From G963677325 sp963677325 (GTDB lineage: Bacteria; Bacteroidota; Bacteroidia; Bacteroidales; Prolixibacteraceae), in NCBI GenBank assembly GCA_963677325.2, contig CAXXGM010000015.1, positions 23,485 through 87,484 of the forward strand: a stretch of DNA of 64,000 bases. The letters are read 5' to 3'. The notes under the pieces were generated by a model that worked only from the letters and a program-made list of their open reading frames with translations, was not told the DNA's origin and did not search any database. How positions within the stretch are numbered: position 1 is the first letter of the stretch; each line of letters opens with the position of its first letter. Of the stretch, positions 50,734-59,149 are shown piece after piece. Made by a program: the position numbers and the translations under genes.

Positions 50734-51783
50734 ATGAAACTATCAAAATTTAAGTACAATCTTCCAGAGGAACTTATAGCCCTTCATCCAACAAAAAACA
50801 GGGATGAATCCCGACTAATGGTGTTGCATCGTGATACGGGTAAAATTGAACATCGGATCTTCAAAGATATTGTTGACTATTTTTCGAACGAAGATGTAAT
50901 GGTATTCAATAATACCAAAGTATTTCCAGCCCGTTTGTATGGAAATAAGGAAAAGACCGGGGCGCAGATCGAGGTTTTTTTACTCAGAGAATTAAACCGT
51001 GAACAAAGGCTTTGGGATGTGTTGGTTGATCCTGCCAGAAAAATCAGAATTGGGAATAAACTTTATTTTGGTGAAGATGATTCGTTGGTTGCTGAAGTGA
51101 TCGACAACACGACGTCAAGAGGACGGACTTTACGTTTTCTTTTTGATGGCTCCTACGACGAATTTAAAAATACGCTTTACGGACTGGGAGAAACTCCGCT
51201 TCCAAAATTTATCAATCGTCCGGTTGAGGAAGCAGATGCTGAACGTTATCAGACTGTTTTTGCTACTCACGAGGGAGCTGTTGCTGCTCCTACGGCAGGT
51301 TTGCATTTCAGCCGCGAGCTTTTAAAACGTTTGGAGATAAAAGGAATTAAGTTTGCGAATGTTACTCTTCATGTCGGATTGGGAAATTTCCGCAGCGTCG
51401 ATGTGGAGGATCTGACAAAGCATAAAATGGATTCTGAGCAAATCTGGATCAGAGAAGATGCCGTGGAAATCATTAACGATGCCAAATTAAATAAACATCA
51501 GGTATGTGCAGTGGGAACCACTGTGATGAGAACTCTTGAAAGTTCAGTTTCAACAAATGGGATGTTAAAACCGTTTGAAGGCTGGACGAATAAGTTTATT
51601 TTTCCCCCTTATGATTTCAGTGTTGCACACAGTATGGTTACCAATTTTCATCTGCCTCTGTCCACGTTGCTGATGATGGTGACTGCGTTTGCAGGATATG
51701 ACCAGCTGATGAATGCATACAAAGTGGCTATAAAGGAAAAATACAGGTTTGGCACCTACGGAGATGCAATGTATATCATTTAG
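50734..51783 (+). CDS. queA: S-adenosylmethionine:tRNA ribosyltransferase-isomerase
   Basis: The 349-residue product is a full QueA: FKYNLPEELIALHP at the start, DESRLMVL, FNNTKVFPARLYG, AAPTAGLHFS, and a C-terminal HMPHHHF-like SMVTNFHLPLSTLLMMV. It transfers the ribosyl part of AdoMet to preQ1 in tRNA during queuosine synthesis. Confidence 0.95.
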   Translation: MKLSKFKYNLPEELIALHPTKNRDESRLMVLHRDTGKIEHRIFKDIVDYFSNEDVMVFNNTKVFPARLYGNKEKTGAQIEVFLLRELNREQRLWDVLVDPARKIRIGNKLYFGEDDSLVAEVIDNTTSRGRTLRFLFDGSYDEFKNTLYGLGETPLPKFINRPVEEADAERYQTVFATHEGAVAAPTAGLHFSRELLKRLEIKGIKFANVTLHVGLGNFRSVDVEDLTKHKMDSEQIWIREDAVEIINDAKLNKHQVCAVGTTVMRTLESSVSTNGMLKPFEGWTNKFIFPPYDFSVAHSMVTNFHLPLSTLLMMVTAFAGYDQLMNAYKVAIKEKYRFGTYGDAMYII

Positions 51784-51801
51784 TTGAATCTTATAAATCA
51801 C

Positions 51802-51834
51802 AAAAAAGGCCGGAAAACTATTCCGGCCTTTTTT
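51802..51834. terminator. Bidirectional terminator between queA and efp
   Basis: AAAAAAGGCCGGAA pairs with TTCCGGCCTTTTTT across AACTA. It serves both converging genes. Confidence 0.92.
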
Positions 51835-51852
51835 GATTCAATATCGTTGTGA

Positions 51853-52422
51853 TTATTTCTTCACCCTTTCAGAATAGGATCTGTCGCGTGTATCTATACG
51901 AATATTATCTCCCTGATTAATGAAGAGAGGAACCATGATGGTAGCGCCTGTTTCAACTACAGCCTGTTTTAAAGCAGTTGAAGAAGCTGTATTTCCACGC
52001 TCTCCAGTTTCGGTATAGGTAATTTCCAGATCAATAAAAGGAGGAAATTCAACCGTGAGCGGAGTCTCGGTATCTGCGTGATACATGATTTCAAGCGTCA
52101 TGCCTTCCTTCATCAAATCCGCATTTTCAATCAGATTTGCTTCGATAGAGACTTGCTCGAATGTCTCTGCATTCATGAAATTGTATCCTACTTCATCTTT
52201 ATACAGATACTGATAAGGTCTGCGCTCGATCCTTACTGTATTTATTTTGGTACCCACTGAAAAGGTATTATCAATGACCTTGCCTGTTTTCAGATTTTTA
52301 AGCTTAGTACGAACAAAGGCAGGCCCTTTGCCTGGCTTTACGTGTTGGAAATCTACAATCTGAAACAATTGATCATTAAATTCAATACACAGCCCTTTTC
52401 TGATATCTGCTGTAGTTGCCAT
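51853..52422 (-). CDS. efp: Elongation factor P
   Basis: The 189-residue product has the three-domain EF-P pattern. VKPGKGPAF carries Lys32, the site corresponding to the modified Lys in E. coli. The end reads IRIDTRDRSYSERVKK. It helps ribosomes through polyproline stretches. A -7 box is seen 57 bp upstream. Confidence 0.95.
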   Translation of the reverse strand: MATTADIRKGLCIEFNDQLFQIVDFQHVKPGKGPAFVRTKLKNLKTGKVIDNTFSVGTKINTVRIERRPYQYLYKDEVGYNFMNAETFEQVSIEANLIENADLMKEGMTLEIMYHADTETPLTVEFPPFIDLEITYTETGERGNTASSTALKQAVVETGATIMVPLFINQGDNIRIDTRDRSYSERVKK

Positions 52423-52478
52423 CGTCTTTTATTTTTATGAGATATTTTTACTATTAAATCCTGTTGGAAAAATTTCCC

Positions 52479-52486
52479 CAAATTTA
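52479..52486 (-). promoter_or_regulatory. Likely -7 element for efp
   Basis: TAAATTTG on the minus strand fits TAnnTTTG, 57 bp before the start codon. A clear -33 TTTG is not seen. Confidence 0.45.
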
Positions 52487-52690
52487 GAAAAAAATTCTCT
52501 ATTCTGTAGTTTACCTGATCTCTTTCTGGTTGAATGAAATACGAGGATGTTAATGATAACTTTAAAGGAAGCAATTCCTGGGAAGCGGTTTGCAGGAAGC
52601 TATACCATCTCCGTGCTATTATGATATTTTCCAAAGTCAACGATGTAATTCCTATTTGACTTACTTTTGCGCTCATTATTTTCTAACAAA

Positions 52691-53449
52691 ATGACTCAAT
52701 TCCTATCCTCCTTTTCACTTTCGGCGCTTGACTGGATTCTGATACTGACTTGTGCCCTGTTGATTGGAATGTCAAAAACAGGTGTTCCCGGTGTGTCCAT
52801 GATCGTGGTACCAACCATGGCTCTTATTTTCGGAGGCAAACCGAGCACAGGTGTTCTTCTTCCCATTCTGATTATGGCCGATGTATTTGCAGTGATTTAT
52901 TACCATCGCCATGCTAATTGGAACCATCTTCTGAGGGCGCTCCCCTGGGCAATGGGAGGGATACTCATTGCGCTCTGGATTGGCAATCTCGTTAATGACA
53001 TCCAGTTTAAGCACATCATAGCAGTTACTGTATTTGTGAGCATTGCTTTGATGATCTGGAAGGATTACGGGCTTAAAAGCGACTTTACTCCCGACTCCTG
53101 GTGGTTTGCAGCTTTGATGGGAATTGCAGGAGGATTTGCTACCATGATTGGGAATGTTGCAGGTCCTGTTTTTGCCGTTTATCTCTTAGCCATGCACTTA
53201 AATAAGCAAGGTTTCATTGGAACTACGGCCTGGTTTTTCTTTATCGTTAATCTTTCCAAGTTCCCATTGCAAGTGTTGGTATGGCAGAATATCAACCGGG
53301 GTACCTTGTTGATCGATATGATTGCTTTGCCGGCTATTTTGGCCGGTGCATGGATGGGTGTCGCAATTGTGAAAAGAATACCTGAAAAGGCATTTAAATG
53401 GTCTGTAATCGTCGTTACCGTATTATCAGCTTTCCTGATCCTGGTTTAA
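52691..53449 (+). CDS. TauE/SafE-family anion exporter
   Basis: The 252-residue product (starting at MTQFLSSFS; an upstream Met adds eight residues) has about eight hydrophobic segments, with repeated MSKTGVPG and GFATMIGNVAGPVFAVYL units, the two-half TauE pattern. It probably exports sulfite or organosulfur anions. The actual substrate is unknown. Confidence 0.85.
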   Translation: MTQFLSSFSLSALDWILILTCALLIGMSKTGVPGVSMIVVPTMALIFGGKPSTGVLLPILIMADVFAVIYYHRHANWNHLLRALPWAMGGILIALWIGNLVNDIQFKHIIAVTVFVSIALMIWKDYGLKSDFTPDSWWFAALMGIAGGFATMIGNVAGPVFAVYLLAMHLNKQGFIGTTAWFFFIVNLSKFPLQVLVWQNINRGTLLIDMIALPAILAGAWMGVAIVKRIPEKAFKWSVIVVTVLSAFLILV

Positions 53450-53466
53450 AAAACGAAAGGTAAAAG

Positions 53467-53829
53467 TTATCTGCTGCGCTCCTTTTCAATAAATACACTA
53501 ACCCTGTTTATTTGTCCTCCAAGCGGAGGATTCATTTTGGATAATTTTAATCGGGCTTTCAGGATATGACAATAAGTCGAAAAAAGCCTTTTCATAATGC
53601 GTCCTGCAACATTCTCCAGCAAATGTGAAGGAACTTCCATTTCCTCTTTTACCAGCTGAAAAACTTCCTGATAATTAATCGTATCTTCCAAATGGTCGCT
53701 TTCAGAGGCTTTCGAAAGATCTGTGTCAAGGCTCAAATCAACAAGAAATCGATTTCCGACAACCTGCTCCACATCATAATGACCATGGAAAGAATAAAAT
53801 TCCATTCCTTCTATTTCTATGCGTTCCAT
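53467..53829 (-). CDS. folB: Dihydroneopterin aldolase
   Basis: The 120-residue product starts at MERIEIEGMEFYSFHGHYD; a longer frame upstream reads into the glnS promoter. It shows the FolB features IEIEGMEFYSFHG, a central TINYQEVF and C-terminal NPPLGGQINRVSV. It cleaves dihydroneopterin in folate synthesis. It stands divergent from glnS with under 100 bp between. Confidence 0.9.
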   Translation of the reverse strand: MERIEIEGMEFYSFHGHYDVEQVVGNRFLVDLSLDTDLSKASESDHLEDTINYQEVFQLVKEEMEVPSHLLENVAGRIMKRLFSTYCHILKARLKLSKMNPPLGGQINRVSVFIEKERSR

Positions 53830-53926
53830 TTTTTTATTATAAGCCGCAAAATTAAGTAATTTTACACCTCTATTTGTGAAGATGAGTAACACTTTGTTAA
53901 TTTTACAAAATATTAAAAACCCAGGC

Positions 53927-55621
53927 ATGGCAGGTATCGATAATAACAGTAATGAACAAGAAGTTAAAACGCCTAAAAACTTTATTCATCAGCAGATAAT
54001 TGAGGATTTAGCTGCTGGAAAAAATGACGGAACAGTTCATACCCGTTTTCCTCCCGAACCGAATGGTTACTTGCATATCGGACATGCTAAGTCCATTTGC
54101 CTGAATTTCGGAACAGCGCTTAAATTTGGTGGATTGACCAATCTTCGCTTCGATGATACAAATCCGACCAAAGAAGACGTCGAATACGTGGATTCGATTC
54201 AGGAGGACGTGCACTGGCTTGGTTTTGATTGGGGCGACCGGCTCTATTATGCTTCGGATTATTTTGAAAAGCTTTATGATTTTGCCGTTACACTAATTAA
54301 AAGAGGGAAGGCTTATGTTGATTTTCAAAGCCAGGAAATCATCAGTGAACAGCGGCGTACTCCCACTCAGCCAGGAATAGAAAGTCCTTACCGGAATACT
54401 TCTCAGGAAGAGAATCTCCAATTATTTGAGAAAATGAGATCGGGAGTATTCGAGGAAGGTGAGTGCGTACTGAGAGCAAAGATCGATATGACTTCTCCCA
54501 ACATGCATCTTCGGGATCCCTTGTTGTATAGGATTTTGAAACAAACCCATCACCGAACGGGCGACCAATGGTGCATTTATCCGATGTATGATTTTGCACA
54601 TGGTCAAAGCGATTACTGGGAAGGAATAACCCACTCTATCTGTACATTGGAATTCGAAATTCACAGACCGCTCTACGAATGGTTTGTGAATGAATTGGCA
54701 GACACAAATTATAGGCCGCGGCAAATTGAATTTTCGAGGTTGAATCTCAGTTATACTGTAATGAGTAAACGGCGTCTTCTTCAGTTGGTGAAAGAAGGTT
54801 ATGTGAATGGCTGGGATGACCCCAGAATGCCCACGATCTGTGGATTAAGAAGAAGGGGATATACTCCGGAGGCTATACGGGCTTTTGCCGATATGGTAGG
54901 GGTTACAAAAGTAGATGGAGTTACGGACGTAGCTGTTCTGGAATATTGTATCAGGGAGGACCTGAATAAGCGTGTTCAAAGGGTGATGGGAGTTCTGAAT
55001 CCTTTGAAAGTCGTTATCACCAATTATCCTGAAGGTGTTGTTGAGGAGGTTGACGCCATCAATAATCCGGAAGATGAAAGCATGGGGAAACGGAAAGTTC
55101 CTTTTTCAAGGATCATTTATCTTGAGAAGGAGGACTTTATGGAAAATCCTGTTAACAAATTCTTCCGGCTTGCACCCGGACGCGAGGTACGGTTAAGATA
55201 TTCCTATTTCATCAAATGTAATGAAGTAATTAAAAATGATCAGGGAGAGATCGTTGAACTTCATTGTACTTATGATCCTGAAACAAAGGGAGGCAACGCA
55301 CCTGACGGACGTAAGGTGAAAGCGACCCTCCACTGGGTTTCCGAAGCAAATGCAGTAAAGGCTGATGTACGATTGTACGACAGGCTCTTCACAGACCCTG
55401 ATCCCGCAGGACATAAGGATAAAGATATGCTGGAATTCCTTAATCCTGATTCCTTAAAAGTACTTAAAGATTGCTATATTGAACCTTTTGTCAGAAATGC
55501 AAAAGCTTTGGATAATTTTCAATTTGAACGTTTAGGTTATTTTAATGTTGATCCTGATTCTGAATCCGGGAAAATGGTTTTCAACAGGACGGTTTCTCTT
55601 AAGGACAGTTCAAAAAAATAG
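53927..55621 (+). CDS. glnS: Glutaminyl-tRNA synthetase
   Basis: The 564-residue product (from MAGIDNNSNEQ; the frame opens earlier) is class I: FPPEPNGYLHIGHAKS with the HIGH motif, the glutamine-specific region DDTNPTKED, and VMSKR as the KMSKS equivalent. Its length fits GlnS without an extra N-terminal domain. It charges tRNA-Gln directly. Confidence 0.95.
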   Translation: MAGIDNNSNEQEVKTPKNFIHQQIIEDLAAGKNDGTVHTRFPPEPNGYLHIGHAKSICLNFGTALKFGGLTNLRFDDTNPTKEDVEYVDSIQEDVHWLGFDWGDRLYYASDYFEKLYDFAVTLIKRGKAYVDFQSQEIISEQRRTPTQPGIESPYRNTSQEENLQLFEKMRSGVFEEGECVLRAKIDMTSPNMHLRDPLLYRILKQTHHRTGDQWCIYPMYDFAHGQSDYWEGITHSICTLEFEIHRPLYEWFVNELADTNYRPRQIEFSRLNLSYTVMSKRRLLQLVKEGYVNGWDDPRMPTICGLRRRGYTPEAIRAFADMVGVTKVDGVTDVAVLEYCIREDLNKRVQRVMGVLNPLKVVITNYPEGVVEEVDAINNPEDESMGKRKVPFSRIIYLEKEDFMENPVNKFFRLAPGREVRLRYSYFIKCNEVIKNDQGEIVELHCTYDPETKGGNAPDGRKVKATLHWVSEANAVKADVRLYDRLFTDPDPAGHKDKDMLEFLNPDSLKVLKDCYIEPFVRNAKALDNFQFERLGYFNVDPDSESGKMVFNRTVSLKDSSKK

Positions 55622-55645
55622 ATGATCATTTTGTCCGAATATGTT

Positions 55646-55715
55646 AATTAAGTAATGTCAGGAATATCATGTCGTATTTTTAGACTGAAGGAGTTTAGAC
55701 TTTAGGCTGAAGGAT
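55646..55715. repeat. 70-bp TAGACT-type repeat copy
   Basis: AATGTCAGGAATATCATGTC, GTATTTTTAGACTGAAGG and AGTTTAGACTTTAGGC occur in this order. An equal-order copy lies at 59038-59108 with about 80 percent identity by eye. Another related stretch with CTAAAGACCTACAGCC follows at 55738-55768. Confidence 0.75.
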
Positions 55716-55873
55716 CACACTATTTCCTTTTACGTTAGGTCTAAAGACCTACAGCCTATAAGTCTCGTACGGCATTATTTTATTCCGCTTATTTATTTTA
55801 GCTTTTAATGATCATTATTGATTAATAATATGTAAATTCAATTTTTTATTTTCCTGATTAAATACAATTTTCT

Positions 55874-56632
55874 ATGGAAAAAATTTTCCTGATTATTTGT
55901 TTATTTAGTTTTTATATGGCCGAGGCTCAGAATCAAAATCCGGAGAATGCTAAAATGAAGCCGGAAATGACTGAATTCTGGGATCCTGAAGTTGCGGTAG
56001 TAACTCCCGGTGAACGTCCGCAGGATGCACCTTCCGATGCAATCGTTCTTTTTGACGGTACCCAAAAGAGCCTTAATGAAAACTGGATAAATACCAAAGG
56101 TCAGGTTCCTGAATGGAAAGTGGCAGACAATTGCTTAACAGTGGTTAAAGGCACTGGCTTTCTTGTAACAAAAATGCCTTTTGAGGATGTACAGCTGCAC
56201 ATTGAATGGAGGGCTCCTTCAGAAGTTGTTGGTAACAGCCAGGGCCGCGGAAATTCAGGGATCTTCCTCCAGGGATTGTATGAACTTCAGGTGCTTGATA
56301 ATTATAATAATCGTACTTATCGCAATGGACAGGCCGGATCATTGTACAAACAATATGCTCCACTGGTCAATGTTTGCAAGAAACCGGGTGAATGGCAAAC
56401 TTATGACGTAATCTTTACAGCTCCACGTTTCAAAGAAGACGGATCTGTTTTTACTCCTGCCCGTTTTACTGTTTTTCAAAATGGGGTCTTGGTTCAGAAT
56501 AATGTACAGCTGTTAGGGCCTACCGAATATATTGGGATACCTAAATACAAAAAGCACGGACCAGCTCCCATTCAATTGCAGGATCATGGTAATCCTGTAA
56601 GCTACAGGAATATTTGGATAAGGAAACTTTAA
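55874..56632 (+). CDS. DUF1080 (3-keto-disaccharide hydrolase-type) secreted protein
   Basis: The 252-residue product has a signal peptide (MEKIFLIICLFSFYMAEAQ). The DUF1080 core follows: IVLFDGTQ, VTKMPFEDVQLHIEWRAP, RGNSGIFLQGLYELQVLD, and GNPVSYRNIWIRKL at the end. The family has a jelly-roll fold and acts on 3-keto-sugar glycosides or other sugars. Periplasmic or surface location likely. Confidence 0.85.
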   Translation: MEKIFLIICLFSFYMAEAQNQNPENAKMKPEMTEFWDPEVAVVTPGERPQDAPSDAIVLFDGTQKSLNENWINTKGQVPEWKVADNCLTVVKGTGFLVTKMPFEDVQLHIEWRAPSEVVGNSQGRGNSGIFLQGLYELQVLDNYNNRTYRNGQAGSLYKQYAPLVNVCKKPGEWQTYDVIFTAPRFKEDGSVFTPARFTVFQNGVLVQNNVQLLGPTEYIGIPKYKKHGPAPIQLQDHGNPVSYRNIWIRKL

Positions 56633-56661
56633 TTTTAAATTCATCAATCTGCCATTTTACA

Positions 56662-57111
56662 ATGGAACAATCGAACTCCAACTTAATCCTTCCCGATTCT
56701 ACCAAGCAGGAAATGGCGAATCTGGCCAAATGGGCCAGGTATATTGCTATAAGCGGTTTTGTAATTGGAGGCATTATCATCTTATTTGGTGTATTTACCG
56801 GTTTAATCACTCTTGGGTTATTTCACCTGGGGGTCGATGACGAAATTCTGGCCAATCTTCCTTCATGGATCATCATCTTTGGTTATATTGTTATCGTAGG
56901 AGTCTATTTTATACCGTTTCTGCTTCTGTATAACTTTGCGGTGAAAGCCAGGGCGGCCATTGTTCTCAATTCGGAGAAGATGTTAAACAGCGCTCTGAGC
57001 AACCTGTATCAATGCTTTAAATTTGTAGGGGTAATAACCGTCACATTTATTTCTCTGTACGTCCTTCTGCGAATAGGAGTAGGCATTGCATTTATAATGG
57101 GATTATTGTAA
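56662..57111 (+). CDS. DUF5362-like membrane protein
   Basis: The 149-residue product (start at MEQSNSNLIL) has about four hydrophobic segments and the KARAAIVLNSEKMLNSALSNL soluble loop, typical of DUF5362. Start chosen because an earlier frame overlaps the upstream stop. Function unknown. Confidence 0.65.
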   Translation: MEQSNSNLILPDSTKQEMANLAKWARYIAISGFVIGGIIILFGVFTGLITLGLFHLGVDDEILANLPSWIIIFGYIVIVGVYFIPFLLLYNFAVKARAAIVLNSEKMLNSALSNLYQCFKFVGVITVTFISLYVLLRIGVGIAFIMGLL

Positions 57112-57141
57112 AAATCTTTAATAATACAGATCTGCTCCCGC

Positions 57142-57182
57142 AAGAAACCCTCAAGGCTTCACAGCCTTGAGGGTTTCTTTAT
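57142..57182. terminator. Bidirectional terminator
   Basis: AAGAAACCCTCAAGGCT (57142-57158) pairs with AGCCTTGAGGGTTTCTT (57163-57179); the T-run follows. Confidence 0.9.
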
Positions 57183-57312
57183 TCTCTTGCAACAGGAGCT
57201 CGAAATAAGATGCAGGTATGCAAATCCAAAATTATCCCCGGTAACGATTGGCTATTTTTGATCCCCTCGTACGATTTAATGTAGTTAACATTATATTTTT
57301 TGTATAAACATT

Positions 57313-57389
57313 GTACAATCAACGTACAGTGGCTGTACTGAATATGTACAGTGAGTGTACAGACAGTGTACAGTAAGTGTACAGACAAC
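57313..57389. repeat. Seven-unit 11-bp GTAC repeat array
   Basis: Seven units of exactly 11 bp each begin with GTAC: GTACAATCAAC, GTACAGTGGCT, GTACTGAATAT, GTACAGTGAGT, GTACAGACAGT, GTACAGTAAGT, GTACAGACAAC. Each TGTAC core is half-palindromic. The 11-bp period puts all cores on one face of the helix. Function unknown; a protein-binding array is possible. Confidence 0.8.
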
Positions 57390-57489
57390 CCGGCTGAATC
57401 ATGGATTAAAACTGACTATTTATGGTAATTGAATTGGGATTGAATTTTCGGGTTGACGCTTCTTAAGGTTTGATCTTTCCCGGAGTTTG

Positions 57490-57722
57490 CCGATTAATCC
57501 GGTATTATGATCTCGGCTGACTTCTCACAGTAATTTGTGTTCCCCTGGCCTGAACATTGCCTCCGGTTTCCTTCTGATTCCACCTCACGACGGACACCTT
57601 GCTATTGGCTAATGGTTGGCTATGCGACATACCCCCATAACGGACTTGCACCGTCAGGTTATTCGCCATGCACGGCGCATAATAATGGCAGGAAGATCCA
57701 TAATAGGTTCTTCCTGCCATTT
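57490..57722 (-). mobile_element. Probable group II intron remnant (domain I part)
   Basis: Read on the minus strand, the segment has CCTGACGGTGCAAGTCCG and later GTGAGGTGGAATCAGAAGG and AACCGGAGGCAATG, which match my memory of group II intron domain I of bacterial types. No intron-encoded reverse transcriptase is present. The inverted repeat TGGCAGGAAGA / TCTTCCTGCCA at 57686-57719 forms a hairpin at one end and may act as the MFS gene's terminator. It is a degraded fragment if the assignment is right. Confidence 0.5.
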
Positions 57723-57742
57723 AATTAAGTATCTATTTCAGA

Positions 57743-59014
57743 TTACTCTCCTGATTGTTTAACCTTATGCCCCGAGAAAGCATAATAGAACATATATAAC
57801 TCGCAAACAACGACGATAAACCACGTCATTCTCCATGAGCCATTAAAAACGTCAGCGAGGACACCTTGCATCAATGGCAACAGAGCACCGCCAACTACGC
57901 CTATCATAATCACGCCAGAAGCAACAGAAGTATATTTGCCTAATTTGGCTACTGCAAGGGTAAATATTGCGCCCCACATGACAGAATGGAATAAGCCGAC
58001 AACCACCAACAACCATGGATTATTCAATGCAATTGCTGCAATGATGAATATTGTGGCCAATACTGTGGTTAAGCCAAGCTGTATTCTTGGAGAAATACTG
58101 CTTAACGAGCTTGAAATTAATCGTCCAACAAGCATGCCGCCCCAATATAAGGTTGCCATGAAAGCTGCTTGAGCCGCAAACGATCCGTCCAAACTTATTG
58201 CATAGAGATTGATATTTGCACCAATGGCCACTTCAGCACCCACATAAAAGAAAATCGCGATAACACCTAAGGTAAGGTGGCTGAAAGACCAAACACTTTT
58301 TTCAAGTTTTTCACCTGCTTCAGCTTTTGTGCCCTGAATATCAGGTAATGAAAGTTTAGTCATTACAAATGCCACAAGAGCGATAACCGCCATAAGGGCA
58401 AGGAAAGGAACCATCAACTGACTAACTTTTACATCTGACATCGATAAACCGCCGAATACGATTCCAGTCACAAAAAAAGGTGCGACAGTCGTACCAATTG
58501 AATTTGAAGAACCTCCGATATTCAGGCGCTGTACCGGTTGAGTTCCTTTAACCGTACAAGCTGTAAGGTAAGGGTTAATTACAACCTGAAGAATTGTGGC
58601 AGCTGAACCAACGACAAAAGATCCTAATAAGAATATAAAATACCCAATCGGAATAGTTGCGGAAGCAATTTGAACTTTAGATTCAGGAAATTGAACAGTG
58701 AACAATGAAGAAAGGAAAAATATACCCAAACCGCCCACCATCACTAATAATGCACGTATCAAGGTACCTTTATAACCATATTTAGTTACCCATGCCGATC
58801 CAATTCCTCCGGTCAAAGGATAAGCAAGAAACCAGGAAAATGAAATCAAGGTTATAAATGTGTTTTTCAAATTCCCTGCACCACTTAAGAATGCTTCTTT
58901 TAATGGTCCCTGGAACTGTCCATTTGCCGTAGTGAGAAATCCGACGATGAAGAAAAGAAAGACCAGCGTAATGAATGGCCCCAAATAGTTTACTTCTTTT
59001 TGATTAGTTGTCAT
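57743..59014 (-). CDS. gluP: FucP-like glucose/galactose MFS transporter
   Basis: The 423-residue product has twelve hydrophobic segments and FucP-family features: GPFITLVFLFFIVGFLTTAN, YGYKGTLIRALLVMV, VVINPYLTACT, RLNIGGSSNSIGTTVAPF. It probably imports glucose or galactose with protons or sodium. It lies next to galK in the same direction, which supports galactose. A -7 box is seen at 59052. Confidence 0.88.
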   Translation of the reverse strand: MTTNQKEVNYLGPFITLVFLFFIVGFLTTANGQFQGPLKEAFLSGAGNLKNTFITLISFSWFLAYPLTGGIGSAWVTKYGYKGTLIRALLVMVGGLGIFFLSSLFTVQFPESKVQIASATIPIGYFIFLLGSFVVGSAATILQVVINPYLTACTVKGTQPVQRLNIGGSSNSIGTTVAPFFVTGIVFGGLSMSDVKVSQLMVPFLALMAVIALVAFVMTKLSLPDIQGTKAEAGEKLEKSVWSFSHLTLGVIAIFFYVGAEVAIGANINLYAISLDGSFAAQAAFMATLYWGGMLVGRLISSSLSSISPRIQLGLTTVLATIFIIAAIALNNPWLLVVVGLFHSVMWGAIFTLAVAKLGKYTSVASGVIMIGVVGGALLPLMQGVLADVFNGSWRMTWFIVVVCELYMFYYAFSGHKVKQSGE

Positions 59015-59037
59015 TTTTTTAAGTTTGGACTTTGGTA

Positions 59038-59108
59038 TAATTAATTAATGTCAAAAATATAATGTAGTATTATTAGACTTAAGGAGTTTAGGCTTTAGGC
59101 TGAAAGAT
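59038..59108. repeat. 70-bp TAGACT-type repeat copy
   Basis: Copy of the 55646-55715 unit: AATGTCAAAAATATAATGTA, GTATTATTAGACTTAAGG, AGTTTAGGCTTTAGGC. The transporter gene's -7 box lies within it. Confidence 0.75.
59052..59059 (-). promoter_or_regulatory. Likely -7 element for the transporter gene, inside a repeat
   Basis: TATTTTTG on the minus strand matches TAnnTTTG, 38 bp before the start codon. It is part of the 70-bp repeat. Confidence 0.5.
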
Positions 59109-59149
59109 TAAAAGATGCTGCATTAATCAATAGTCTAATAGCCTGATTG

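Noticed and set aside
52353..52676. 107-residue frame upstream of efp
   Set aside because: It overlaps the efp start on the same strand in another frame, and its composition does not look coding.
57313..57389. CRISPR array
   Set aside because: Units are 11 bp without spacers, and no cas gene is near.
57505..57720. 71-residue coding frame on the minus strand
   Set aside because: It lies over the likely group II intron fragment and its product has no family-like pattern.
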